A DNA stretch of 64,000 nucleotides. Origin: Dermatemys mawii. Taxonomy: Eukaryota > Chordata > Testudines > Dermatemydidae. The stretch lies in contig ML677329.1 in assembly GCA_007922305.1 (NCBI GenBank), positions 2,756,271 to 2,820,270 of the forward strand, in the 5' to 3' direction. The notes below the pieces were generated by a model that was given only the letters and a program-made list of their open reading frames with translations, did not search any database and was not told the origin of the DNA. Shown here one piece after another: positions 24,111 to 35,763 of this stretch (within the stretch, counting starts at the first letter, position 1; each line of letters starts with the position of its first letter). A program made the position numbers and the translations under genes.

Positions 24111-25356
24111 TATGGAGGGGGAATACAAATGCAGTTGCCCTGAACTGTGATAGTTAGCTCACAAGATATCATCTCCATTGAACCTGAACCCAAGTTCTGA
24201 TTTGGCTATCAGTGCTACCCTACCCTGACAATCACCCCAACCTGAGCAATGTCTCTTTGGCCTGTCTTTAGAAATAATTTCCTCTTTAAAAACAATGGAA
24301 AAATCAGTGGGTTATATTTCTGACAATTTAGAAATTGAATGCGAAAGGATCCCTTGTGGCTTTAATGAATTACAACCTGTACATTCCAAACCCTGTTAGC
24401 CAATCAGAAGGCAGCACCATATGGAGCTTTCAGGTTTTTCTATTTTACATGATAAAGCCCAAACTTTTTATACCCATCACAACACGTCAGTAACTGTGAC
24501 TCAGTCAGTACACATTACGTGCACCAAATAAAGATGCCAAGATAAGATATTAGGACTGAAATCAATACAGGATTCTCTTTTACATATCCCAACAGTCTCA
24601 TTAACTTCAAAGTAGCTGATATGAATGTAATTAAAGAGCAGAACAAACAGAAAGAAAAGAGATGGGGGGGAACAATCCATAAAGGCCCTGTTTAAGATTC
24701 TTACTAAAATGACTAGTATGGGACTGCACAGCAAACCACACTATACTTTGCGGCAAACCCTAGCATAATTTTTTAAACAAATAATAATAGTGACATTTTA
24801 CACAATTTAAATGTATAAATTTAGGTGTGTGTGGTTTAAACACAAATAAGCACTGCCACCAGGGTCTATTTTTAAACAACAGCCAAAAGAAGTACTTGGC
24901 ACTTTAATATGCTAAACCAAACTCAAATATTGCAGTTGACTACTAGAACCTGCATGTGGCTCATAAGATAATCCTGTAAAAAGAAGAGCTATGTGCACCA
25001 TGACTGAACTGAATACTAAAGCTTGACTGGAGCAAAATTTGCAATGGCAACAACCAGAAAACACATCACTGTGCAGTATTTAAACTTACACAGTTGCTAA
25101 CTGTTAACCCATTGGGCTGTCGACACTGTTCCAGCCAAACATAAAATAAAATACAAATGATCAGACAGAAGGAGTTTGGTGGTCTCACTCCGGTTCACAG
25201 TAGATAAGTGTCCACCACCCAAAAGCCAACATAATAATTGGCTCTGACAGTAAAGAGGTCTCAGAGATTCCTGTAGCTGGTCACTCTGGAACAAGGTTGA
25301 AAAAGCTTGTACATGAGGCAGAGTGAAGAAGGTTGCACTGCTGCTAACCATGCTGT
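24111..25356. other. No recognised gene or repeat
   Basis: A+T-rich sequence with short frames only. Nothing further was seen. Confidence 0.4.
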
Positions 25357-25361
25357 CCTGT

Positions 25362-26141
25362 TGTCATAAGTGTGAAGTAGCCTAGAATTAGTGTTTACCT
25401 GTAAGGGGTTAAGCTAAAGGTAACCTGAGAGGTGGACAACTGACCAATGAGAAATTCTTCAGGAGACAAAGGATTTTAAGTTTCAGTTTCTCGCTGGGTC
25501 TCTCTCTGTTCACCTCGGCTATGGGATGAACACAGCTATGTCTTTCACTGTAACTATAGATTCTATCAAGTACTATAGTCAGTAAGTTTACCTTCTTTTT
25601 ATCACTTGGAGGGTTCTCAGTCGTGAGTGTTGGCTGGGTGCTTCTTGATATTGTAAGCTTCAGGAGAGATATCAACAATGGGAGAAAGTTGCCTCGGGGG
25701 AGAGGTTTGGTTTCTGAATCCTTTTGTTGATTATGGTAGATGCTGTTCTATTGATGGTTATAAGGGATTTATTCCTTTCTTCTTTTCTTTTATTAAAATC
25801 TTTCTTTTAAGACTCTGACTGCTTGTTTTCCATTGTGTAAGATCCTGGTTTTGGATCGGGCACGTCTTGCAGGAGCAGGTGAGGTTTGTTTTTTTTCTCT
25901 CAAGCTTCCCAGGGAAGGAAGAAGTTTGGGGGGGTTAGTGGAAAGGGAAAGAAGGGTCTCAAACTACCCTAAATTGAGTTTGGTGGTGGCAGCAGTTAGT
26001 TCCAGACACAGAAGAAGTTGTGTTCTGGGGAAAAACATTTTAACCCAAGCTGGTAAAATAAGCTTGTGGGGGTTATTTCTTTTTTCATGCGGGTCCCCAC
26101 ATCTGTACCCTAGAGTTCAGAGTGGGGAGGCAATCCTGACA
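25362..26141 (+). mobile_element. Solo LTR with exact 5-bp target-site duplication (CCTGT)
   Basis: The element starts TGTCATAAG at 25362 and ends in CCTGACA at 26141, the TG...CA ends of an LTR. CCTGT occurs directly on both sides (25357-25361 and 26142-26146). Internal landmarks are aggggttaagctaaaggtaa, a polyA-type ATTAAA at 25792-25797, aagctggtaaaataagctt, then cccacatctgtaccctagag and ttcagagtgggga near the 3' end. I recognise this as a common turtle ERV-type LTR. Length 780 bp. The intact duplication and lack of internal sequence identify a solo LTR. The 129-codon plus frame across it (25833-26222) is not a host gene. Confidence 0.85.
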
Positions 26142-26146
26142 CCTGT

Positions 26147-28870
26147 TCTGAACATAAAACAGAAGATTCAGTTTTGGGAGAAGTCAGCTATCAGAGACAC
26201 CATGGTAAGGAACAGGTTTTGAATATCAAGATTGGGGCAGTACGGATAGAAAAAACTGGGCATCTTTCATGAGTTATTTTTCTAAATCTTCCTCCCTCCG
26301 TCTCAATAAAATGAATTGGAGAGCGCAGTGGATCAATAGAATAATAGCACAGAATGCCTTTAAAGGAACATCATGCCCTCCTTTATTTATATATACCAGG
26401 TGAATGCTCCTACCAAGTGCTAAATTAACATTTACAGTAGTGCTAATTGCAGTTGCATTTCTGTGTTTACCGCTTGCTGTTAGGCAGGATGAGATTTCTT
26501 TTTCTGGAGATTAAAACTTCAGTAATATCTTCTTTGTGCTTCATACCAGTTTAATGCCAGAGCAAAACATAATTATAGTATGCCATTAATGGATTAGATG
26601 GTCGGTGTTGCTGTCTAGCTGTGTTCCAGTTTTTCCTCCATTGGCTTTGTGCTCTCTGTTGTCATTTTCTAATTATCTGTTCTCTTTTCAGTTGGCAGCT
26701 TTAATATTTGGGAGTATTATTCAAACCCAAGTTAATGTATCTTTTTTCCAGGAATTGCTCAGAGAGTGAGTGTTATTTGGAGCATGATATCACAATAAAA
26801 ATTTTATCAGATGCAACAGTTTGGGGTTTCTTTTTGCTTTGGTTGGTTTTTTTAACCAAGATTCACAGTCTTGAAACCATTAAACCATTAGTACAATGTT
26901 GATCAGCAATAGAAAATGCTGATATTTCAAAATAAAACAAAAATTTTTCATGTGTTTTTCAGCTTTGACATTCATCGTCTTGTGGTCTGATGCCACCAGC
27001 CATAACCTGCAAACAGATCCTCCTGATGGTAGGTAGGAAGGGCACCTTCCCTGGCAAAGACATAGCTCATACATTCAAATCCTTGTTGATGCTTAAGATA
27101 TTTATTATTATAATGACAACTAGTGTTCAAAGTCCATCAAAAGCATAATAGGAGATATCTGGTGCTGAAATATGAGGATTTTTATTCCTGCAGGCAATAC
27201 ATAAATACTACCATTGCTTATCATTATATAGCATCCTAGGGTCCTACCTGTCAGGTGCTCAATATCCTCACCTCCCACTCAAGCCAGCACCTCACAGAAT
27301 CAGACCCAAAATCTTTGGAGCATAAAATACTGTGCACCCTGCTAATCTCCGTGGTTTGTTGTTGTCACCCAGAAAAATATACTCTAGAAAATAATTATTC
27401 ACAAACAGCTATTTTAAGTGTCTCTGGGGAAATGTCCATGAATGAACACCCTACCAGACATTAGGGTAAAGTCAATGAATTCCTAAATCACATTTTCTGA
27501 ATGTAACCAGCTTCCACCATTCCATGTGTTTGCAGTGAAGCAAGCTGCACTAAATAATGTCTTGCAACGTTTCAGTGTAATATTTTAAAAGCTGTAAGAA
27601 AATCTCTTGCATTCTCTCTTGAAAACCACAGTAATTAAAGAAAAAAGAGGAAGGCAAAAGAAATGCAAAAAGAGTTAATTTGAAACTAATCAAGCAACTA
27701 TTTTCCTCCATGGCTTCAGAAATCTCTTTTATTTTAATGATGAATTCATTTTCAAAGGCGTGCCGATCCTTTTAAGGGGAATTCCACATATCACAGCTGC
27801 ACAATCTGCCCTGCAGTGTAGGTCTCTCACCCACCTGCTGTCTGCAAACCATCACGAACTTTCCAGAGCTGAGGCTGTGCCAATTTAACTATCCTAGTCT
27901 CCAGATTATTTGTACAGTCAATACCCAATCTCTTCTGAAATGAAAAAATTAGAAGGTTCAAAACTGTATAACGAATGAGTTGGCCGAATCGTTGTTACTT
28001 TGCAGAGTGCTGTACTGTATGATGTATAGTTGTCTGCTAATAATGCATGGTTTCCTACAGCAGTTAAAAAGCAGTTTCATTAAACAGTTTCATTTCAAGA
28101 AAAGTGTTAAGAATGCAGCTCCTGAAAAAGCACTATATTCTTGTTCTATATTCTAAGTATAAGTATTGTCACACGTGCTGACAATAAAGGCTCACTCATG
28201 TTTTAAACACATATTACAATTCATGCTTTGAAACATCATTAACTCTGTCCTCAAGTACTTCCCATTTGATAGTTAATTTATTTTTGCCTGCTTTTGTTTT
28301 CTCTTTCATTCATGTTGATTCAATGGTATATATTAAAATCTTAATTTCATGGCTTGCTGTGTGTTCAGGTGCTAACAATGAGCGGGACTTAATCAGTTTT
28401 AAAGCTCATTTATTGGGCAACATTTGTGTGTCATTTTGTTCTTGTAAGGGCCCAGGTAGCTCTTATTATTGTGGAAGATTAAAAGGGCTGACCTTTGGCA
28501 GTGAGACATACAGTGGTAAATTCTAAGCAGAGGAGAGACTCGAATGCTCTATAGAGCAGTGTTTCTTGATACCTTGCAGAGCACTATAACATACAGTGTA
28601 TCTGCCAGCGGTATTTGGTTTATCTTTCATCTTATGCTAGCATTAGCTACTGAATTGGCTATACAGTAAAGGAAAACACTGGATCAAGTCCAAACTTGGT
28701 GAACCCTATATGACAGGCAAGTATATCAACAGGAAAAACACAAAAGTAAAAATTACATCCCCTGCTTGCTGTTGTGGTTGTCTCTACTCTCTTATACAGC
28801 TAGAGCATAATCAGCCCCTGTCGCACAAATGTTCACATGGGAACAGAATACACTGAACAATACATCAAAA
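26147..28870. other. No recognised gene or repeat; long A+T-rich apparently single-copy block
   Basis: No LTR, TIR, SINE or LINE signature was recognised over 2.7 kb, unusual for this window. Frames are short (at most 86 codons). This is a reasonable place to look for conserved non-coding elements, but conservation cannot be seen from one sequence. Confidence 0.4.
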
Positions 28871-28875
28871 TATCA

Positions 28876-28955
28876 GAGGGGTAGCCTTGTTAGTCTCGAC
28901 TGCAAAGGCAGCAAAGAGTCCTGTGGCACCTGATAGACTAACAAACATATTGGAG
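28876..28955 (-). mobile_element. Retroelement tail, left arm of an inverted pair
   Basis: The phrases tatcagaggggtagccttg, ttagtctcgactg, agcaaagagtcctgtggcac and tagactaacaaacatattgg match, as the complement, the 3' tail on the other side of the gap. Plus-strand tail sequences of this family end in the same words. Confidence 0.7.
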
Positions 28956-29055
28956 NNNNNNNNNNNNNNNNNNNNNNNNNNNNNNNNNNNNNNNNNNNNN
29001 NNNNNNNNNNNNNNNNNNNNNNNNNNNNNNNNNNNNNNNNNNNNNNNNNNNNNNN
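28956..29055. other. Assembly gap, exactly 100 N
   Basis: Exactly 100 N bases, the usual placeholder for a gap of unknown length. It is flanked by inverted copies of the same repeat, a structure that commonly breaks assemblies. Confidence 1.
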
Positions 29056-29131
29056 GGTATTAGCCAACGAAAGCTTATGCTCCAATAGGTTTGTTAGTCT
29101 ATAAGGTGCCACAGGACTCTTTGCTGCTTTT
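29056..29131 (+). mobile_element. Retroelement tail, right arm of an inverted pair
   Basis: Contains ccaacgaaagcttatgctcc, aataggtttgttagtct, then ataaggtgccacaggactct and ttgctgctttt. It is the same tail family as the Penelope-like element at 23500-23605 and the inverted counterpart of 28876-28955. Confidence 0.75.
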
Positions 29132-29349
29132 ACATCAAAATAGTGGAGCAAAAATCCACCCTGTACTGTTCCTACGGAAAGAATAGTTATCCACTTGCAA
29201 AGACAATACATGGCAAGGGGAACAGATATGATCTATGCGTAAACCTGGGTGAAAGGCAGCTTCACCAGTATTATAAAAATTACAGTTCTTTCTGGCACCC
29301 ACCAGCCACACAAGCAGCTTCTGTGATAAGAGCTAGAATGGCAATAATG

Positions 29350-29590
29350 TTGCCAACTCTCACAATTTTATTATGGCTCTCATGATACGTGGTGCTTTTC
29401 TTACTGCTCTAGCTCCTGGAGTCATGTGATTATGTGAGAATTTCAGCTTTCCTTTTTTTAAAAAAGTTCCTAGCCCTCATTGTTGTGGAGAAAAGCTTGA
29501 AAATCCGAGCCATAAAGGCTCAAAAAGTAGGAGGCAAATGGAAGGATCCCCAAAAGTATTACTTATTAAAAATCTCATGATTTTAAACCA
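29350..29590. repeat. Interspersed repeat starting gttgccaactctcac
   Basis: The phrases gttgccaactctcacaattt, ggctctcatgatac, agctcctggagtcatgtga, then gtgagaatttcagctttcc and aaaatctcatgatttt form a family that recurs at 53815-55075. I recall it as a widespread turtle repeat, possibly a non-autonomous DNA transposon, but I cannot name the superfamily. Confidence 0.55.
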
Positions 29591-32500
29591 CTCTTTGAAC
29601 AGTTAGTGCTGGTAGTACTATAGCAGCAACCTGTCCTAAACTACTTACCTCTCAGGGCAACAAAACAAGGTCCTACTGTAGGTATAGTGGACCGTCTAAT
29701 CCTGTGCCCTTTACAATATGGGAACACAGTCCTCTGTGGAGAACAGAAGCCAAATGCAACCTGTCAGCAGTGACAATGCACCAAGAAGCAAATAAAGTTG
29801 CCAACTGCACCAGCCGGGGAATCCAGTACCTAAAAATACTCACCTATTATTAATTGCTTGTTGTAGCGTCTGAGTACTAGAATCAAGACTGAGACTCTCC
29901 AAATATATCAAACGTTTTGGTTTCAAACCACTCAAAGCCTGGCTGGCATTAGAAAACTGCCTACATAAAAGAGAACTGGCACCATTTCATTCAGTGGATT
30001 TGTTCTCCATGCACATGGAGTCATCCCTAATTGGTACAGCAAAAGCAAAAAAAAAATCACCACATTTGTACTCCTCCCTACTCCATTCCACACTGCAGGA
30101 GTAAACAATGATAGGAGAGTAAGATGGATATTTTTCTGGTTTAGGTATTATAATCAGACTTGTGAACTAAATTTCAGATGCAAAATCTTTCTGACATTCA
30201 GATCTCAGGCTCAATTTCTAAAGATAGTGATTAGTAAAAAAAAAAAATATCTTTTTATTTGTAAACTGTGAAAATTTGATAAAGTATTTGAAACACAAAA
30301 AACTTAGTATATGGACCTTCATGATGTTGACAGTCACTTTTCAAAGCATTTTTACAGGCACTTAGAAGACAAAGTGCAATATCTGTTTATACCAGAAGAG
30401 CACATACTGTGCAGTCCCCGAAGTAAATGCAGCTAAAATGCTTCCATTGACCAAGCTACCACCACTTGAGCAGATGCTGTCCGTACACAGACAGAAAACC
30501 TTTCTATCAGTGTAGGTTAATTTTCCCATCCATTTTCCCCTGAGTATTATTTTCTTATCGGTCATCATCATATTTATTTTTCTTGGGCTGGTTTAAAGTG
30601 TTACTCTCCTCACCAATAATGCACACATGAACTCCCAGTAGAAGTAATACTAAAAAAGTGTCTGAAATCTAAATAGATTAAATAAAGCTATAGAAAACAA
30701 AGCTCCCATTGGGGAAGAAATAAGCAGAACTCTTGAGGGAACTGAACACTTCACTATTATGGATGCATCCAGTGGAGTTAAGCAAATCTGACCAGAAGAA
30801 TTCTAGGCACGCCACACATCTGCAAGATACCGTATCTTACTACTATCATGTCTTAACTCTGTTGCACTAGAACTGAGCAGAGTTGTACCTCGGGTGTGGT
30901 GATCCAGGGCAAAACCAGAGAGGAATATATGATAGATTAGATTAAGAAAAGCTCTAACTGGAATGAAAAGAAAGTTTCAGATTTAATAAAGGAAAACTTC
31001 CAAACATCAAAGCTTAAATAGCCGAGAAACATATTATCCAAAAAAGGCATTAAATTGGAGAACTTCAAAGTTCCTAGGAAAGCGGTAGTACCTCAGAATA
31101 ATAGGTATTATAGAGATTCTCAGGAATGCTTGTGGACTTCTCCAAATTTTTGCCACAAATGTCAGTGGTTTGGCAACCATGCCACTTAGAGAATTATAGC
31201 AAAAGGACTGCAGGCTTGATTCAGCCTGCTGTTACACCAGTTTCTACTCTGTAACCTAGAGACAAATTCCACCTAGAGGGGGATGTGCACAACTTTGTTC
31301 CACTGAATGTCCAATAGCCAGCCAAAAATAGGCAGCACTGGCTAAGAAGGTGGCATGAACAGAGCACCTGGGCAACCTCCATTGGTAGGGTTCCTGTGAA
31401 ACGACTACCATAATTCACATGTGCACCTGCTGGATGAAAGCCATGAATCCTCACCAGACACCCAAGGATGTGAGCCCTCTAAATACCTATCTGAAGCAAA
31501 ATCCATCAAAACAGCGGAAAAGGCAAAGAAACCGATAAGAAACATTCTTATCTAGGATTGCTTTGTTCCAGATAAACCACTTTAAAATGACTGCCAATAC
31601 CCTTACTAAGCAGATTTGGTTCTGCTACATAATGAGCCCACAATTGGTTTTGCTTCCAAAAGAATTACTCCAACTTTTTTTTTAAAAAAAGGCTTAAGGT
31701 AATGAAAGCTCTATCAATAGGGCACCTACCTGGGGAGCTATTGAGAGATATCATGATAAAATAAGCTTTCCTTTAACTCCCTTCATTTGCACCACTCACA
31801 GCTGTTAACACAATAGCTCCTCCATGAAGGTTCTATATTGGACAACACTAGTCCAATGTTCCATGCATGATGCAGACTTTCCAGTAGGAGGCTCCAAAGC
31901 AGCACTGCACAGTGTCAGTCACATCAGAGCTCTGTGAGGCATCTTCAAAAACACATTTAAGTAACGACTGTGTAATTACAAAGCCCCACTTAAAATTCTG
32001 ATCTAGATCCTCTACTGGCCTAAAAAGAAAGACACTGCCCATAGCATTTAGATGTGAAACTTTTCACTCAGCATGTTCATGGGAGCCATGGGAAACAACT
32101 TGAGACATTAACTTGACCAGGCCCCATTAGAAGTCATTCTTAAGTAATGTTTGGCTAGGACATCTCTTCAAAAATACAAAGAACTCTGTTGATATTAAGG
32201 TGGCAGCTCAATTTAAACTGTGTGCCAGAAAACTGAAACACAAAATAGAAACACAAGAACATATTGCGCCTCTTGAAAATCTAGTGTTCTCGACAGCTAA
32301 AAATGTTGATAATAGAAACTCATGAGGATTAAAGACTGCAAATCCTCCAAAGGACTGAGGTTCCAGTGGGAAGCTGTATTTCTCTTTTTCAATCCACTTT
32401 ACACACAGTCATTTTACACACACACACCCCCCCAATAAGCTAGATCTTTTAAAGACTTTTGATAATTTCATAAGTAAACTGCATAGCCATACTTTGAAAA

Positions 32501-33825
32501 AATTCCCAGAGATTTTGCTGGGAACAGGCCCAGGCCCTTATTGTGTATTATTTTTTATATTGTGTAGAACCTAGTGGCCTCAATCAAGGATTGGGGCCTA
32601 AGGATTGGGGCTGTGTGTGCACATACAACAAAAAGATAGACTGCATAAACCATTTGGGGCACAGACTAAGACAAGAGACAACAGGCAGATACAACACATA
32701 TCGGAAACCTCTAATGACAGCACACAGTGAAGGGAATGGCCTATACTGTTGAGTCATGAACTAGGGGTTTTAGCACTGTGGATGAGATTTACAATGCTGG
32801 AGCTGAAAGTTAAGCTCTTAAATAGCAGCCTGATTTTCAGAAGTGGCAAGTACCTACCAGTTCTCACAAAATAACCTCTCTCTTAGGAATAGTCCACAAT
32901 TTGAACAAGTTTGAGAACCACTGCATTACTGAACTGATCCCCAACTTCCCAGCTTCAGTACTACATAAGTCCTGTGTCTTTATTTCCTGGGAGAATGCTC
33001 TTGTTCCTGGCACTGTATTATGGCACAAAAACAAAGCATAGACCCTCAGTAACTTGTTATCTCAAAAGGAACAGAATTACCACAACCAACTCATCTGCTG
33101 AAAAATCTAAAAGGGTCACATCCCCAACTCAAAAGGTTTTTCACTCCACCAATGAATATTTTTCAACAGTGTGGTTTTCTGTAAGAAACGACCCACCCCC
33201 ATTGTTGTGAAAGTTGGGAAAAGAGAAACAATCTCCTGAAAATGATTCATCTCTGCATTGAGAGGGCAACCCCTGAGTACAGCAATGTGACTAGAATCCC
33301 AGGCATTACCAATATTTGCAAGGAGTGCAAAAGAATCGCATCGGGCATAACAGTACCTGGCCTATGAGTTCGTGTGCAGGATGCGGGTAGGGTGGGCACA
33401 AGGAGTAAGGCACAGTCATAGTCCCCATGCTTCCTGAGTGCAAGGTCTGCACCTCAGGTGCCTTCTCCTCCTCATCCCACCAGCTGGCATCATCTCTCCC
33501 TATGTACTACCCACTGGAGCTGATTAGCTGCAGATGTGAATGCATGCTGCACCATCCTAAGGACATGCTTTCCCTGTGTACCTGGGAGACCATCATCTGA
33601 GAGTAATCGTGCCCCTCAGAGCTCACCATGTGGCTCTCTAATACCATAGACACAGGAAAAATCCTGCTTTTGGTCCTGATTCCCTGAGCTCTCAGATATA
33701 TTTTGCCAGCTGGTTTTGCTTTGGCCCTTTGGGAATTGACTGACGAGTTCCTCAGCAGATAACTGACCTTTTCCTTAACTACTAAACAACAACAGTACAT
33801 AAGATTTCCTGTATAGTTTCAAAGA
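29591..33825. other. No recognised gene or repeat
   Basis: A 4.2-kb stretch of short frames only (at most about 97 codons). A CA/C-rich run occurs at 32398-32432, and a weak LINE-tail-like phrase (aacctagtggcctcaat) near 32565. Nothing convincing otherwise. Confidence 0.4.
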
Positions 33826-33829
33826 ACTG

Positions 33830-33940
33830 CACTAAGATTACTATCTAATTCTCACAATCCCCTAAAGAAAAGTACATTTTGCAAAGGGGTAAACAGAGAC
33901 ATAGATATATGAAGTGACTTGTCCAAGAGGCAATATTCAT
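33830..33940 (-). mobile_element. MIR-like SINE fragment, diverged
   Basis: The phrases attctcacaatccc, gcaaaggggtaaacagagac, then gaagtgacttgtccaagag follow the complement of the MIR core. Confidence 0.5.
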
Positions 33941-34419
33941 TTCCCATCTTTTCCAATAGTGTCAATATCACATGTTGTTTATTATTCACAGTTCCCTATT
34001 AGTCTGCATGGGACATTACAAAACATATAAACAGCTAGATCACTGTCCAAGGATCTTGCTATTGCACAGAAAAGGAATGTACACAGAAGCACAGCTCAGC
34101 TGCAAGAAGGCTTGTGGACATGGTTGGCAGGTGATTGCCATAGGAAGTCTTCACAGAAGACATGGGGTTGAAAGACAGATCTGAAGAAAGGAAGGCTGAA
34201 GGCTTGGCACTCAGGAAATGGAATGCTGTGCAAAAGTGTGGAGGGGGGCATGAAAAAATGCATAAAAAAGGAATGAGGGAGGGAGGAGAAAGGAGGTTCA
34301 GTCTCGCAAGGTATGGATCTCTCAGCTCATTAAAATTAATGGGAGCCAAAGGCACTCAGTGCAATCTAGCTATTGATTATACCTGTGTAGTTACATGGGC
34401 ACATTACTGAAATATCTGA

Positions 34420-34604
34420 GTGCATCACAATCGTTAAGGAAAGTCCCTGTGAAGTAGGGAAGTTCCTGTTATCCCCAGGTTACAGAGAGGAGACTAAGGC
34501 ACCAAGAGATTAACCTCAGGAAGTCTATGGCAGATGCAAGACTGAACACAGATCTCCTAAGTACCGGTCCAGTGTTTTAATCACAAGACCGTCCTCTCCC
34601 CTAA
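34420..34604 (-). mobile_element. MIR/CORE-SINE copy
   Basis: The phrases ttatccccaggttacagaga, ggagactaaggcaccaagag, acacagatctcctaag and ttaatcacaagaccgtcct give the complement of MIR from core to tRNA-like end. The LTR at 34610 inserted immediately beside its end. Confidence 0.7.
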
Positions 34605-34609
34605 GTGGG

Positions 34610-35758
34610 TGTGACATAGCAGGGGTGCAATCGAGACCAGTGAGGCATTGTGTCACCCTTGTGGAATCCACCAACAGTGAGGCACCCTTCTACTTGTGGT
34701 GCCTCACAAGGCCTTGCTGTTGTAGCTCCCAACCTGGACCACTTGCAAACAGCTTGCTAGCATGCAGGTCACTCCCAGATGGGCTGGTGTAACTACAGCC
34801 TGCCAATCATACCCTGGCTGTCACTAGCCTTGGTTATACTGCAGAGAGACCCCAACTCCCAAGAGACTCAAGTACTAGATTTTGCCCCATAAATATAGAT
34901 CTTGTATTCCCCAGCCCTTTCCTGGATAGTCCAAATATATTAAGTCCATTATTGCTTGAAGAGAGCAATATACAACAACTTGCCACCTTAAATGCAGTTG
35001 CCCAGCCACTTTAACTTAAACACACTGGATTAGATAAAACAATAAAACAAGTTTACAAACTACAGAAAGTTAGATTTTAAGGGAGTACAAGCAATGAGGC
35101 ATAAGAGTAAGAAATAGTTTCAAGAAAAATAAAGATAAAACACTTTCTAGTGCTAAACTTAAACTATATTAGATTCAAGCAAACTTTCTCACCAGGTTTC
35201 CAACAGCATTACTGACTAAACTGTTCAGGTCAGGAAACCTCTCTCAAATTCCAACAGTTGTTTCCTTTGTGTTCTCGGATGCAAAGAATGAGATGGTCAG
35301 AGAGAGATAGGAGAGATATCTTGGGATGCTTGCCTCTCCTTTTTATAGTTTCACTCCCTCTTCGAAAAGCATTTCCAGTTGAGAACCAAGAGACAGTGGG
35401 GCTGGGAAAGGAAGGAAACTTCATGATGTTTCTACAGTAAGATGCAGATCTTTGTCCCTGCCCCATGTTCTTGCCAAAGAATGGCCACTTGATAGGTCCA
35501 TCAGCTTTGTTGACACCTGGCTGAGGTGTAAATTTGCCCTTTATCTTGGAGAAACTGGTTAAGCCACTCCCTAGATTTATCTGTCATGATTTCATCTTAT
35601 GTTCATAACTTTAAACATAATGTTGCTACATGCATTTTACCATGATATTACTGATCAGCAAGTTATGACTTTTCAAATGATACCTCACAAGGCATATCTT
35701 GTACAAAGATTATTACAGTAGTGTGAATGGTGTGAATACAGGGGTGCTTTCCATCACA
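34610..35758 (-). mobile_element. Solo LTR with exact 5-bp target-site duplication (GTGGG)
   Basis: On the plus strand the element runs from tgtgacatag at 34610 to ccatcaca at 35758, and GTGGG is present on both sides (34605-34609 and 35759-35763). The minus orientation comes from a TATA box, read as ttttata at 35341-35347, and from alignment with the plus-oriented LTR at 16524-17564. Shared blocks include aataatctttgtacaa, atatgccttgtga and, at the 3' end, gattgcacccctg. No retroviral internal region is attached. No canonical AATAAA was found on the minus strand. Length 1,149 bp. The minus frame at 35230-35466 lies within it and is not a host gene. Confidence 0.85.
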
Positions 35759-35763
35759 GTGGG

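Noticed and set aside
25833..26222. 129-codon plus frame
   Set aside because: Crosses the 3' end of a solo LTR and its target duplication.
28873..29211. 112-codon minus frame
   Set aside because: Runs through the 100-N gap, so the reading frame is meaningless.
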